From the NCBI GenBank assembly GCA_039640505.1, contig CP046865.1, positions 1,116,001-1,180,000 of the forward strand: DNA of 64,000 nt, read 5' to 3'. The notes beneath the pieces were generated by a model. That model did not search any database. It worked only from the letters and a program-made list of their open reading frames with translations, and was not told the DNA's origin. The position numbers were made by a program, and so were the translations under genes. Shown here piece after piece: positions 1-7,282 of this stretch. Source of the DNA: Rhodobacteraceae bacterium Araon29. Lineage in GTDB: Bacteria; Pseudomonadota; Alphaproteobacteria; Rhodobacterales; Rhodobacteraceae. Numbering within the stretch: the stretch's first letter is position 1; each line of letters opens with the position of its first letter.

Positions 1-125
1 ATTTGCTGGGTGGTGAAATCTAATGCAAATCCCGACAGCGCATCCAGCGGGCCAACGCCGCCGGTGGATAATTGCAAAAGAACAACAGATAAAAATAAAG
101 CGGCAAAAGATAAAAGTAATCGCAT
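1..125 (-). CDS. MFS transporter, N-terminal fragment (runs off the left edge)
   Basis: Only about 41 N-terminal residues are in the window. They read MRLLLSFAALFLSVVLLQLS, then a glycine-rich turn and PLDALSGFAL, which is the first membrane helix and following loop of a major facilitator superfamily transporter. The start is uncertain: an in-frame ATG at 185 would add 20 mostly polar residues, and neither ATG has a clear Shine-Dalgarno sequence. I prefer 125 because the hydrophobic helix begins right there. It lies downstream of the imuA-like gene on the same strand, so the two may be co-transcribed. The substrate cannot be told from this fragment. Confidence 0.7.
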   Translation of the reverse strand, partial: MRLLLSFAALFLSVVLLQLSTGGVGPLDALSGFALDFTTQQ

Positions 126-225
126 AGAGGCATCTGGAGCATTTTTTAATCCGCTTGCAAGTCGATTGTCGTCAGGGCCCAGCATTTTTTTGCAGGAGAG
201 GTAATTTTTGCAAAATAGCCCGCCC

Positions 226-858
226 TCAAGAGGCGATTTTAAACGGGCAGGCCGGGGTTTGCAAAATATGCCAGTCGCGCGGCGGCGCACGGCGTGCGCG
301 GCTGCGTGCCAGATGCCAGCGCAGGTGATCATGTGGCAGCTCTTTGGCCATGTCTGGGGCCATGTCCGGGGCCATGTCCGGCTGCATCACCCAGCGGGTT
401 TCCACCCCCTGCGCGCCGCCTTCATCCGGCGTCAATAGCAGGCCAATCGGCGGCTGTGGGGCCTGCGCCGCCCCCGCCTCAGCGGCCAGATGCAGCCGGC
501 GCACCGGAGTAAGGGCGGGAAAACCCGGCATATCGGCCACCACCAAAGGCACTGCGCCGCTGCGCAGCGCCTCTTCCATTGACCATAAAAGATCCTCGGC
601 GCGCTGCGGGGCCACAAAGATAAACCGCCCCGGATCGACAAAGTGTAGCATGCCGTCTGGGTTCAGCCTGTCGGTCCCGTATGCTGGTGCAATCCACAGC
701 ACTGGACCGCTGGTGCGCGCCGCCAGCATTAGCGCAAAGACGCGCCGCGCGCGGCCGGCACATTCATGGACCCGCCCCAGATCCAGATCAATATCTTTCA
801 GAACCGTAAGCGCCGGCCGCTTGGGGGATTGGTTTCGAGTTAAAAGAGTCGTTTGCAT
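226..858 (-). CDS. imuA: ImuA-like RecA-superfamily protein without an adjacent imuB
   Basis: The 210-residue product matches my recollection of the ImuA-type proteins of Rhodobacterales: a short basic N-terminus, LGRVHECAGRARRVFALML, then LWIAPAYGTDRLNPDG, a GRFIFVAP strand and an LTPVRRLHLAAE helix. ImuA normally works with ImuB and DnaE2 in SOS-induced error-prone lesion bypass. No Walker A motif is visible, as is usual for the degenerate ImuA fold. The gene usually leads an imuA-imuB-dnaE2 cassette, but here the next gene on the strand is an MFS transporter 100 bases away, so the cassette is broken or elsewhere. Near the C-terminus PDMA is repeated three times. No clear LexA box was found upstream. 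Confidence 0.65.
   Translation of the reverse strand: MQTTLLTRNQSPKRPALTVLKDIDLDLGRVHECAGRARRVFALMLAARTSGPVLWIAPAYGTDRLNPDGMLHFVDPGRFIFVAPQRAEDLLWSMEEALRSGAVPLVVADMPGFPALTPVRRLHLAAEAGAAQAPQPPIGLLLTPDEGGAQGVETRWVMQPDMAPDMAPDMAKELPHDHLRWHLARSRARRAPPRDWHILQTPACPFKIAS
346..381. repeat. Triplicated 12-bp tandem repeat inside the imuA-like gene
   Basis: Three head-to-tail copies of GGCCATGTCYGG keep the reading frame and encode PDMA three times on the minus strand. Only one base differs between copies. It is a likely slippage site of variable copy number. Confidence 0.9.
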
Positions 859-999
859 GAATCACACTATACAGCGTTCACTTTTTGTTCTCAATGGCAT
901 TTAGCATCAACGCAGGCCAAACCCCGCGCATAAACCTTGACTCTCTGGTGCCGTGACGAAACTCTGAAAATATTAATGCTAGCATTTTAGGACCAGCAA

Positions 1000-1350
1000 A
1001 TGAACGCGATCAGCTTGACGGAAAAACTTGCACTGGTTGATACATTCTGGGACCCGCGCATTATCACACAGTATAACGGCAATGATGTGATGGTGGTAAA
1101 GGTCAAAGGCGAATTTGTCTGGCACAGCCATCCCGACACGGATGATTTTTTCTTTGTGGTCAAGGGACGTATTCGGATCGAGTTGGAACATGAAACGGTC
1201 CGGCTTGAAGCGGGGCAGTTGTTTGTTGTGCCGCGCGGGGTTGAACACCGGCCGGTGGCCGATGAAGAGGCGCATCTGCTGCTAATTGAGCCGGCAGGCA
1301 CACCCAACACCGGCAGCCCAGAAACCGCATCTGCGAAACCCTATATTTAA
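1000..1350 (+). CDS. Small cupin-domain protein
   Basis: This 116-residue protein has a single conserved beta-barrel cupin. Motif 1 is seen as HSHPDTDDFFFVVKGRIRIEL (residues about 43-63), giving two histidines and a downstream acidic residue for metal binding. Motif 2 is VPRGVEHRP (about 80-88), with the third histidine. The start at 1000 has AGGACC 8 bases upstream. Such short cupins are metal-binding enzymes or sensors of unknown substrate. It stands alone between the imuA-like gene (divergent) and an unrelated minus-strand unit, so context gives no function. The family call is secure and the role is open. Confidence 0.85.
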   Translation: MNAISLTEKLALVDTFWDPRIITQYNGNDVMVVKVKGEFVWHSHPDTDDFFFVVKGRIRIELEHETVRLEAGQLFVVPRGVEHRPVADEEAHLLLIEPAGTPNTGSPETASAKPYI

Positions 1351-1532
1351 GCCAGATAATCCCTGCGCGACCCCATCAATACTATGCCAATTTCAAGGGT
1401 TACGGGGCCCGCTAGCGGTTTGGCAAAGCTCAATCTACCTTGCACCGGAACGGCATTTTGAAACTTTGTTCTCGCCCGTATCACAAATCTATGAGTTTTG
1501 GCGCTTGTGGCGCTTTGATGAACACGCTCATG

Positions 1533-2048
1533 TTACCATGCCCAAAGGGATGTGCTGCATTGATCACTTTGGAATTGGTCTTCTTTCAGCAGCCGGTTGA
1601 AGAGCCAAAGGGTGTTTGTATTCCTGTCTTTTTGTGCACCGTAGTAGGTTTCGCCCAAGTCTTGTGATAGGCGAAGATAAAGCTCTGGGTCTTCGGTTTT
1701 TTTGGCGACACCCGTTCCCGCCGTCCAAATGAATTTGAAATCTGATTTTGGATTATCGTAGTCGACCCATGCTGAGCCAAATGCTGCTTTGTCTGTTATG
1801 TGTATGGGTGAAACCTCTTGGCCAATCACTGCCCCGGATGGCGTTCTTAAAACAGTGACTGGACGTAGATATGGGCGACTGAAATCAACATAAGCTTCAT
1901 ATCCGATTTCGATGCCGTTGGGCAGGCGGACACAATCACCGAATTTCAATGACTGCAGACCAGTTAAGGCAAATATTGGTAGGTCCACAAGGGCGCTCAA
2001 GGCCAAACTGGACGCCAAGAATAAGCCGCACAGCCGACGCACGCTCAA
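1533..2048 (-). CDS. Predicted secreted protein of unknown function
   Basis: The 171-residue product starts with a signal-peptide-like stretch (basic MSVRRLCG, then a hydrophobic core to about residue 28). The mature part is polar and aromatic-rich, with GDCVRLPNGIEIGYEAYVDF and a DYDNPKSDFKFIWTAGTG segment. Two cysteines, one near the mature N-terminus and one near the C-terminus (DQCSTSLW), could form a disulfide. I do not recognise a characterised family; similar short exported proteins of unknown role occur in roseobacters. The TTG start overlaps the stop of the upstream gene (TTGA), which implies translational coupling with the MuF-like fragment. Confidence 0.6.
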   Translation of the reverse strand: MSVRRLCGLFLASSLALSALVDLPIFALTGLQSLKFGDCVRLPNGIEIGYEAYVDFSRPYLRPVTVLRTPSGAVIGQEVSPIHITDKAAFGSAWVDYDNPKSDFKFIWTAGTGVAKKTEDPELYLRLSQDLGETYYGAQKDRNTNTLWLFNRLLKEDQFQSDQCSTSLWAW

Positions 2049-2320
2049 TACCTGCTTCGCGATGGGTCAGCGTAAATCTGACCTGCTAAGCTCCCCGTCC
2101 ATTGGCCTGTTATGGAATAGGGGATACCTTCTGGCAGATCATCCCATGAGAAAATCTGCCCTTCGCGCTCTGCATGTGCCGACCATACCTTGCCATCTTG
2201 GCGTGTCCGCCAGATGTAATGCGTCGTCGGCCGCTCTTGCTTGAACGACCACATCATGGGTGTACCTTTCCGAAGATATTCCTCAAAGGCCGTTCGATAG
2301 ATTTGTTGGTCAACGATCAT
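2045..2320 (-). CDS. Small protein resembling the C-terminus of phage MuF/SPP1 gp7 head-morphogenesis proteins
   Basis: Residues about 34-66 (THYIWRTRQDGKVWSAHAER, then EGQIFSWDDLPEG) match the conserved tail of phage minor head proteins of the MuF/SPP1-gp7 class. Those proteins usually continue with a GHPGE...CRC block; here that block is replaced by a tail with no cysteines, ending ADPSRSRY. The product is only 91 residues, far shorter than a minor head protein (over 250). It is either a domesticated domain or a remnant of a phage gene. No other phage gene is nearby. The gene is coupled by a TTGA overlap to the secreted protein downstream. Confidence 0.5.
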   Translation of the reverse strand: MIVDQQIYRTAFEEYLRKGTPMMWSFKQERPTTHYIWRTRQDGKVWSAHAEREGQIFSWDDLPEGIPYSITGQWTGSLAGQIYADPSRSRY

Positions 2321-2623
2321 TGGAGCCTGCTCGTTGATTGTGTACCTCTATATTTGTTCAGTTGATGTTAACAAAAGTAAAAGGCACCGTCCGCAGTGTA
2401 GCAGGTGAAGGTGAGGTCACCCTTTGCCCGCACAAGTGTCTAATCATTTGGCTCAGAGTATTTGGTGCACGCTCGGTCCTTGGTCAAAAACCCTTGCCAA
2501 AACCTGCGTTCCAAAAGGGTCGTTAGTGCACGTGACAAAAATGGTTGGGTTTTGGTAAACCTGCGCCAATGTCGGCGAGGGTCGCCGACGAAGAGCAATC
2601 CTCTCAACTTTTTTCTTACTCGG
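2321..2623. other. Gene-free stretch with a hairpin and an imperfect repeat
   Basis: No convincing gene was found in these 303 bases. The longest open frames are short and do not resemble proteins I know. It contains a perfect 8-bp hairpin with a 3-base loop (2571-2589, GTCGGCGA/TCGCCGAC) without a U-tract, and one copy of the imperfect direct repeat described at 2501-2531. It may include the 3' end of the EamA transcript and the promoter of the MuF-like unit. Confidence 0.5.
2501..2531 (+). repeat. Imperfect direct repeat, copy 1
   Basis: The segment begins AACCTGCGTTCCAAAAGGGT and resembles 5796-5828 in the same orientation, with about 25 of 31 positions shared if one or two gaps are allowed. 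The two copies bracket the EamA, gamma-butyrobetaine-hydroxylase-like and LysR genes. Confidence 0.4.
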
Positions 2624-3577
2624 CTAATTGCAAATTGCTGGTGCATTTCCTGCAGCCTCGACATGCAGAGGGCTCTCGACCTCTTCGGGTTCGCGCTTGC
2701 TTGACGTCAGTGTCAAGAAAACAGCCGCCGCCGCGATACCCAAGCCGATGATGCCCATCATGGAAAGAACTTCGCCGAAAACGATCCATGCCATAATCAT
2801 TGTCACAGGCGGTGACAGATAAGTCAAACTTGCAACCTGTGATGCGGGCAAGCGTCTGAGCAAGACAAACATGAGGCCATAGGCTGCGAGTGATACGACA
2901 ACTGCCAGCCAAATAATCGCAAAGACTAGACTGCCATTCCAGGTCGCTTCAAGACCTTCCAGTCCGACTGCGAGCGGGGCGAGCACCAAAAATGATGCCA
3001 GACAATGTAAGAACGTCGCCAGCAATATAGGAACAGACTTTTCCTTTTTTAAGTTGCCGCTGCGGTCGATCAGGGATGCTAGTGTGATTGCGATCACTGC
3101 AAGGAACGGAAGCAAATGTGCGACGACTGCGCCTCCAAGGGCAATGCCATCTCCGATAACTAAGGCCACGGCGACAAGCCCCAGCCCCAGCCCGGCCCAT
3201 TCCCGGCCAGACACCTGCTCGCCCGTCATGCGCGCAGACAGCGCGCCAGTCAGGATTGGCTGCAACGCAGTTATGAATGCCGCAAGACCTGCCGACAAAC
3301 CAAGATCAATCGCGCCCAGTACGGCTGCTAACCACCCGGCATGAGCCAGAGCACCCACAAGCATATGACGACCAATAACCCCGCGTGGAATGCGCTGCCA
3401 TTGCTTGGCCAATGTGACTAACACAGCCAGAATTGCTGTAACAAGCAGGTAGCGCCAAAACAGGATCGTGAAGGTTCCCGCGTGATCGAGGCCAAATTTG
3501 GCCCCGACAAATCCCGAACTCCACAAAACGATAAAGACACCGCATAAAAGAGGTAATCCAAGGAAACGTGTCATCAT
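2624..3577 (-). CDS. EamA/DMT-family inner-membrane transporter
   Basis: The 317-residue protein has about ten hydrophobic segments in two EamA repeats (roughly residues 8-140 and 155-295). The first helix, GLPLLCGVFIVLWSSGFVGA, and the LTYLSPPVTMIMAWIVFGE segment in the second repeat are typical of drug/metabolite transporters such as RhaT or YdcZ-like permeases. These usually export amino acids or related metabolites. The start overlaps the stop of the upstream hydroxylase by 4 bases (ATGA), so the two are translationally coupled. That suggests transport of a substrate or product of the hydroxylase. The last 20 residues are polar and probably cytoplasmic. Confidence 0.85.
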   Translation of the reverse strand: MMTRFLGLPLLCGVFIVLWSSGFVGAKFGLDHAGTFTILFWRYLLVTAILAVLVTLAKQWQRIPRGVIGRHMLVGALAHAGWLAAVLGAIDLGLSAGLAAFITALQPILTGALSARMTGEQVSGREWAGLGLGLVAVALVIGDGIALGGAVVAHLLPFLAVIAITLASLIDRSGNLKKEKSVPILLATFLHCLASFLVLAPLAVGLEGLEATWNGSLVFAIIWLAVVVSLAAYGLMFVLLRRLPASQVASLTYLSPPVTMIMAWIVFGEVLSMMGIIGLGIAAAAVFLTLTSSKREPEEVESPLHVEAAGNAPAICN

Positions 3578-4665
3578 TTTACGCCACCTTCGCCTTGAAC
3601 GATCCGGCGGAAGCCTGATAAATCATCCAGCTCCATATAGACTTGTTGAAAGTGACGCAGGCCCTGCCCGTCATCAAACGCATCTCGTCCATGCAAGACC
3701 CTGTGATTGTTGATCAATAGCATCTCGCCAGGCGCGCACCGATAGGCCACCCGGTTTTCAGGCGCGTTGATCCGCTCTGCCAAAGCGCGCCACGCATCAT
3801 ACCAATCAGGAACCAAATCAAACGGCACCGTTTTGAGCGACTGAACAGTCCAATTGGCATAGCGTAGAAGAGCAAGCTCACCTTGTTCATCCAATATCAC
3901 CGGTGGATACATCGACAAGGTTTCGGCTTTCTTCGACCACAGACGAAACTCGACCGCGTAATCTGTCATGATCCGGAGCGCTTCGGGGTTTGTTTGGCGC
4001 AGCTGTGACACCACATTTGCACCGTCAACATATTGCGAGGCACCCCCTGAAACATTGTTATGCATACAATGGAAAGCCATGACATTGGGGGGCCATGAAT
4101 AGCCCGAACAATCGGTATGCAGTGGCAAGGCGGAATTGGTGAAGCCAAGGGTGTAGGGGTCTACGGAGACGCGAATATCTGCAACGCGATCAAAGACAAT
4201 TTCCCGCACACAAGATAGACGGTTTGCGAACCGCTCAACTTCGCGATCTTTCATCGGTACATCTGTCAGACGAATGAGCCCGAACTTTTCAAACGCAGCA
4301 ATCATTGCCGCCGAAGTTTCATCATCTGACATGATCTTGTCATATACGAAACTTGGCAGTGATGATCCATATTCAGATCCCCAAAACTGCTTTGAAGCCT
4401 TTATGTGGTTCTCAGCAATGTCGTAAGAATTACGCTTCAACCAATCGATATCAAAGCTTGAATCTGTGCTTCCGTTAGACCACTTTATCCGTATTTCACC
4501 GCCCACCGTGGTGATATCGCTCGCCTTTAAGCTGCTCGGGATGCTTTCGGTCAAAGCTTTGCGTTCCTTAGTGACAGGATCAAAACGTTCGGTAGAACGG
4601 CAATTATCCCTTAGCCATTGATAGTGAAATCGCGAGACGCCACCATCGGGCCAGTAAACTGCCAT
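3574..4665 (-). CDS. Gamma-butyrobetaine hydroxylase-like 2-oxoglutarate/Fe(II) dioxygenase
   Basis: The N-terminal part (residues about 5-80, SRFHYQWLRDNCR) is the DUF971-type domain found before the TauD-like fold in gamma-butyrobetaine and trimethyllysine hydroxylases. The TauD domain carries the iron facial triad: HTD near residue 183 and a distal histidine in VLHGRD near 323; the arginine for 2-oxoglutarate is in GLRHFQ near 336. Such enzymes hydroxylate quaternary amines on the way to carnitine. The ATG used truncates the first strand of DUF971; the frame stays open upstream to a TAAGGAG at 4740-4746, where only ATT codons are available as starts. The gene is coupled to the EamA gene and divergent from LysR. 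Confidence 0.8.
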   Translation of the reverse strand: MAVYWPDGGVSRFHYQWLRDNCRSTERFDPVTKERKALTESIPSSLKASDITTVGGEIRIKWSNGSTDSSFDIDWLKRNSYDIAENHIKASKQFWGSEYGSSLPSFVYDKIMSDDETSAAMIAAFEKFGLIRLTDVPMKDREVERFANRLSCVREIVFDRVADIRVSVDPYTLGFTNSALPLHTDCSGYSWPPNVMAFHCMHNNVSGGASQYVDGANVVSQLRQTNPEALRIMTDYAVEFRLWSKKAETLSMYPPVILDEQGELALLRYANWTVQSLKTVPFDLVPDWYDAWRALAERINAPENRVAYRCAPGEMLLINNHRVLHGRDAFDDGQGLRHFQQVYMELDDLSGFRRIVQGEGGVK

Positions 4666-4856
4666 AAAATCTGAATGTGCCTCTACTGCAATGGTATCTT
4701 CAGTTTGGAAATTAAATTCATGCTTGCCCGTTTCAATCTCTCCTTAGGTAAATGATGAAATGAAAGTGACCCATAAAATCATTTTGCAAAAGATACTCGT
4801 TGCGCGAAGGGGCTTTGCGTAATATGCAAAACGCGACTGATCATGAGGAGGATCAA

Positions 4857-5756
4857 ATGGACTTAATTAGCGATCTCATTTTGATGCAGGAACTCGCGGA
4901 GCACGGCAGCTTTTCAAAGGTTGGGCGCAGACGCGGACAAGCCCCGTCTAGTATAGCGCGGCGTATTGACGGATTGGAAGTTCATCTTAAGGCGCGTCTA
5001 TTCAACCGAGCTCCTTCCGGTTTGTCGCTTACCGCCTTCGGGTCACAAAAACTGATCGAAGCGCGCAGCGTTATTGAAGCCGCCGACAAACTGACCTCAC
5101 GCGACGGTGAGAACGGTGTTTTAACGGGTCACATCGTCGTTTCTGCGCCATCTAGCTTGGGCGAAACGCTTGTGACACCTGTCGTCGCACAATTCCTCAA
5201 AACACACCCTGATGCCTCAGCCGACTTGCATTTTACAGACTCAATTCAAAATCTTGAACAAGATAAAGTAGACCTCAGCGTGAGAGTAGGTACGCAATCT
5301 CCAGACCATCATTACATTCGTCGTATTGTGGCAAATAAACGGATCCTCGTAGCGTCCCAAACCTATCTAGCGTCTCGCGCCCCAATTAAATCTGTTACCG
5401 ACCTTGATGAACATGATGGGCTGCTCTTGGGCCGTACATCAACTTGGTCACTTATCCATCAGGATGGTACACCGCATGTAGCCTTTCCTAAACAACGGTT
5501 ACGCGCCATCACGGGCGACGTGTTGCTCTCCATGTGCAAAGCAAATTTAGGAATTGCGCTGAAATCAACATGGGACGTCCGTCGGGATTTAGAGAATGGG
5601 AAAGTCGTTCGAGTTCTTCCAAAGTGGCACCAAGCCCACTCATCCGACATTATGCTTGTGACACCTAGCAAAAAACTTGTGTCGCCAACAGCGATTGCGT
5701 TCAATCATATGCTGACCGATTACCTAAAATCCGTCCTAGGGCATGACGATCAATAA
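4857..5756 (+). CDS. LysR-family transcriptional regulator
   Basis: The 299-residue protein has an N-terminal winged helix-turn-helix (residues about 3-60: LMQELAEHGSFSKVGRRRGQ, APSSIARRIDGLE) followed by a LysR substrate-binding domain (about 88-290). The ATG at 4857 was chosen because GAGGAGG sits 6-12 bases upstream and LysR proteins start just before this helix; an in-frame upstream start at 4800 would add 19 residues without homology. It is transcribed away from the hydroxylase-EamA pair across about 190 bases, the usual layout for a LysR regulator and its target operon. The effector is unknown but may be the hydroxylase substrate. Confidence 0.9.
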   Translation: MDLISDLILMQELAEHGSFSKVGRRRGQAPSSIARRIDGLEVHLKARLFNRAPSGLSLTAFGSQKLIEARSVIEAADKLTSRDGENGVLTGHIVVSAPSSLGETLVTPVVAQFLKTHPDASADLHFTDSIQNLEQDKVDLSVRVGTQSPDHHYIRRIVANKRILVASQTYLASRAPIKSVTDLDEHDGLLLGRTSTWSLIHQDGTPHVAFPKQRLRAITGDVLLSMCKANLGIALKSTWDVRRDLENGKVVRVLPKWHQAHSSDIMLVTPSKKLVSPTAIAFNHMLTDYLKSVLGHDDQ

Positions 5757-6096
5757 GCGTCGGCCATGGTGTTCTGGAAAATAATTCCCTGATAGAACCT
5801 GTGCTCCAAAAAGGTTTGTTATTGTCACTTTCACCCGCTGCCCACGCTATTTTTGGAGCAACCTTTGGTCGATCTTTCATCCAATTTTAACGCCTGATGT
5901 GCTCGATTTTTCCACCCCCGCGATGCTGCCGCGATACAGACGCAATACCGACATGGGTTTTGCGCTGTTTTGAAGGCAAAACTGCAAAAATGCTAACAGA
6001 CGCAAACTCGGACTTTCTTAGGACAAGGGTTGATTGCATATAGGCCGGAAATAGATCACAGTTAGCGTACTACAACTTTTGGGGAAAATAGTAATT
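5757..6096. other. Gene-free stretch with repeat copy 2
   Basis: No coding frame with protein-like content was seen in these 340 bases between the LysR gene and the first aldo/keto reductase. The only feature noted is the repeat copy at 5796-5828. The reductase promoter presumably lies near 6030-6080, but no convincing -35/-10 pair can be named. Confidence 0.5.
5796..5828 (+). repeat. Imperfect direct repeat, copy 2
   Basis: The segment begins AACCTGTGCTCCAAAAAGGT and resembles 2501-2531 in the same orientation. It lies just after the LysR gene, so the pair brackets a 3.2-kb gene module. Confidence 0.4.
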
Positions 6097-7143
6097 ATGA
6101 GAAAGAATCCAATGGGCCGCAGCGGTGTGATGGTGTCCGAGTTGTGCCTTGGCACAATGACATTCGGCACCCAGACACCCGAAGCAGAGGGCCACGCGCA
6201 AATTGATATGGCGCTGGATAATGGGATCGACTTTCTGGACACGGCCGAAATGTATCCGGTCAACCCGATATCTAAGGAAACCATTGGAAGAACAGAAGAA
6301 ATCATTGGCACATGGAATGCCAAAAACCCGGCCCGGCGCGGCAATTACATCCTGGCTACGAAACATTCGGGCGCAGGCTTGAAACACGCGCGGGATGGCG
6401 CGCCGATTTCTTCTGAAACAATTGCCGAGACAGTCGAGGGCAATTTGCGGCGGCTGCAAACCGATTATATTGACCTTTATCAGTTTCACTGGCCCAATCG
6501 CGGCTCTTACATGTTTCGCCAAAACTGGACTTATGATCCGTCAGGGCAGGATAAGGCGGCCACCCTTGATAATATGCAAGACTGCCTTGAGGCGTTGCAG
6601 AAAGAGGTGGAAAAAGGCACAATCCGCCACTTTGGCCTATCCAACGAAAGCGCCTGGGGCACTGCCCAATGGCTTCGAATTTCCGAAGATATGGGGCTGC
6701 CAAGAGTGGCTACAATTCAGAATGAGTATTCCCTGCTGTGCCGGCTTTATGACACAGATTTGGCTGAGTTGAGTGTTAATGAAGACGTTGGTTTGATTGC
6801 TTTTTCTCCGCTTGCGGCAGGGTTTTTGACCGGCAAGTATCAAGACGGAAATGTGCCCGCAGGATCGCGTATGTCGGTGGTCGAAAACCTAAGCGGACGT
6901 GCAAATCCGCGGGTCTATCCGGCAGTGAATGCATATTTGGGAATTGCCCGAAAACACGGGATTGATCCAGTGCATATGGCGCTGGCGTGGTGCCGTACCA
7001 GACCGTTTATGTGTTCAGCCATCTTTGGCGCCACCCGGCTTGGGCAGCTTGAGCATATTCTTGGGGCAAGTGATGTGGTGTTGAGCCAAGAGTGTCTTGA
7101 GGATATTGCAGTTGCTCACAAGGCGCATCCAATGCCCTATTGA
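6097..7143 (+). CDS. Tas-like aldo/keto reductase (paralogue A)
   Basis: The 348-residue product is a full-length aldo/keto reductase close to the Tas branch: LCLGTMTFGTQTPEAEGHAQ, FLDTAEMYPVNP, LQTDYIDLYQFHWPNRGSY and SPLAAGFLTGKY. The catalytic Asp and Tyr are in DTAEMY (near 50), Lys in TKHSG (near 90), and His in FHWPN (near 130). It should be a cytosolic NADPH-dependent carbonyl reductase of unknown substrate. The ATG at 6097 is preferred over an in-frame TTG at 6079, as family members begin a few residues before the first strand. A paralogue follows 139 bases downstream and a third, fragmentary copy lies at 9280-9426. Confidence 0.9.
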   Translation: MRKNPMGRSGVMVSELCLGTMTFGTQTPEAEGHAQIDMALDNGIDFLDTAEMYPVNPISKETIGRTEEIIGTWNAKNPARRGNYILATKHSGAGLKHARDGAPISSETIAETVEGNLRRLQTDYIDLYQFHWPNRGSYMFRQNWTYDPSGQDKAATLDNMQDCLEALQKEVEKGTIRHFGLSNESAWGTAQWLRISEDMGLPRVATIQNEYSLLCRLYDTDLAELSVNEDVGLIAFSPLAAGFLTGKYQDGNVPAGSRMSVVENLSGRANPRVYPAVNAYLGIARKHGIDPVHMALAWCRTRPFMCSAIFGATRLGQLEHILGASDVVLSQECLEDIAVAHKAHPMPY

Positions 7144-7282
7144 TCCGATCGCCAAGCCTTCCCTTTGAGTTTTTAAAGGCATGGGGCGCTGTCTATACTT
7201 TGTGGTAACCTTTGCCTGGCATGGTCTGTGTGATATGCTCTTACAGGTAATTAGAACCTAATTTATTGAATTAAGAGCTAAA

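Noticed and set aside
344-904. 186-codon plus-strand frame
   Set aside because: It is antisense to the imuA-like gene over most of its length, has no family resemblance and a composition typical of a complementary frame.
2045-2320. Prophage
   Set aside because: Only one short MuF-like fragment was found. There are no portal, terminase, tail or integrase genes; the only tyrosine recombinase in the window is XerC.
2440-2664. 74-codon minus-strand frame as a transposase remnant
   Set aside because: It is arginine-rich with no DDE motif and no terminal inverted repeats, so the case is too weak.
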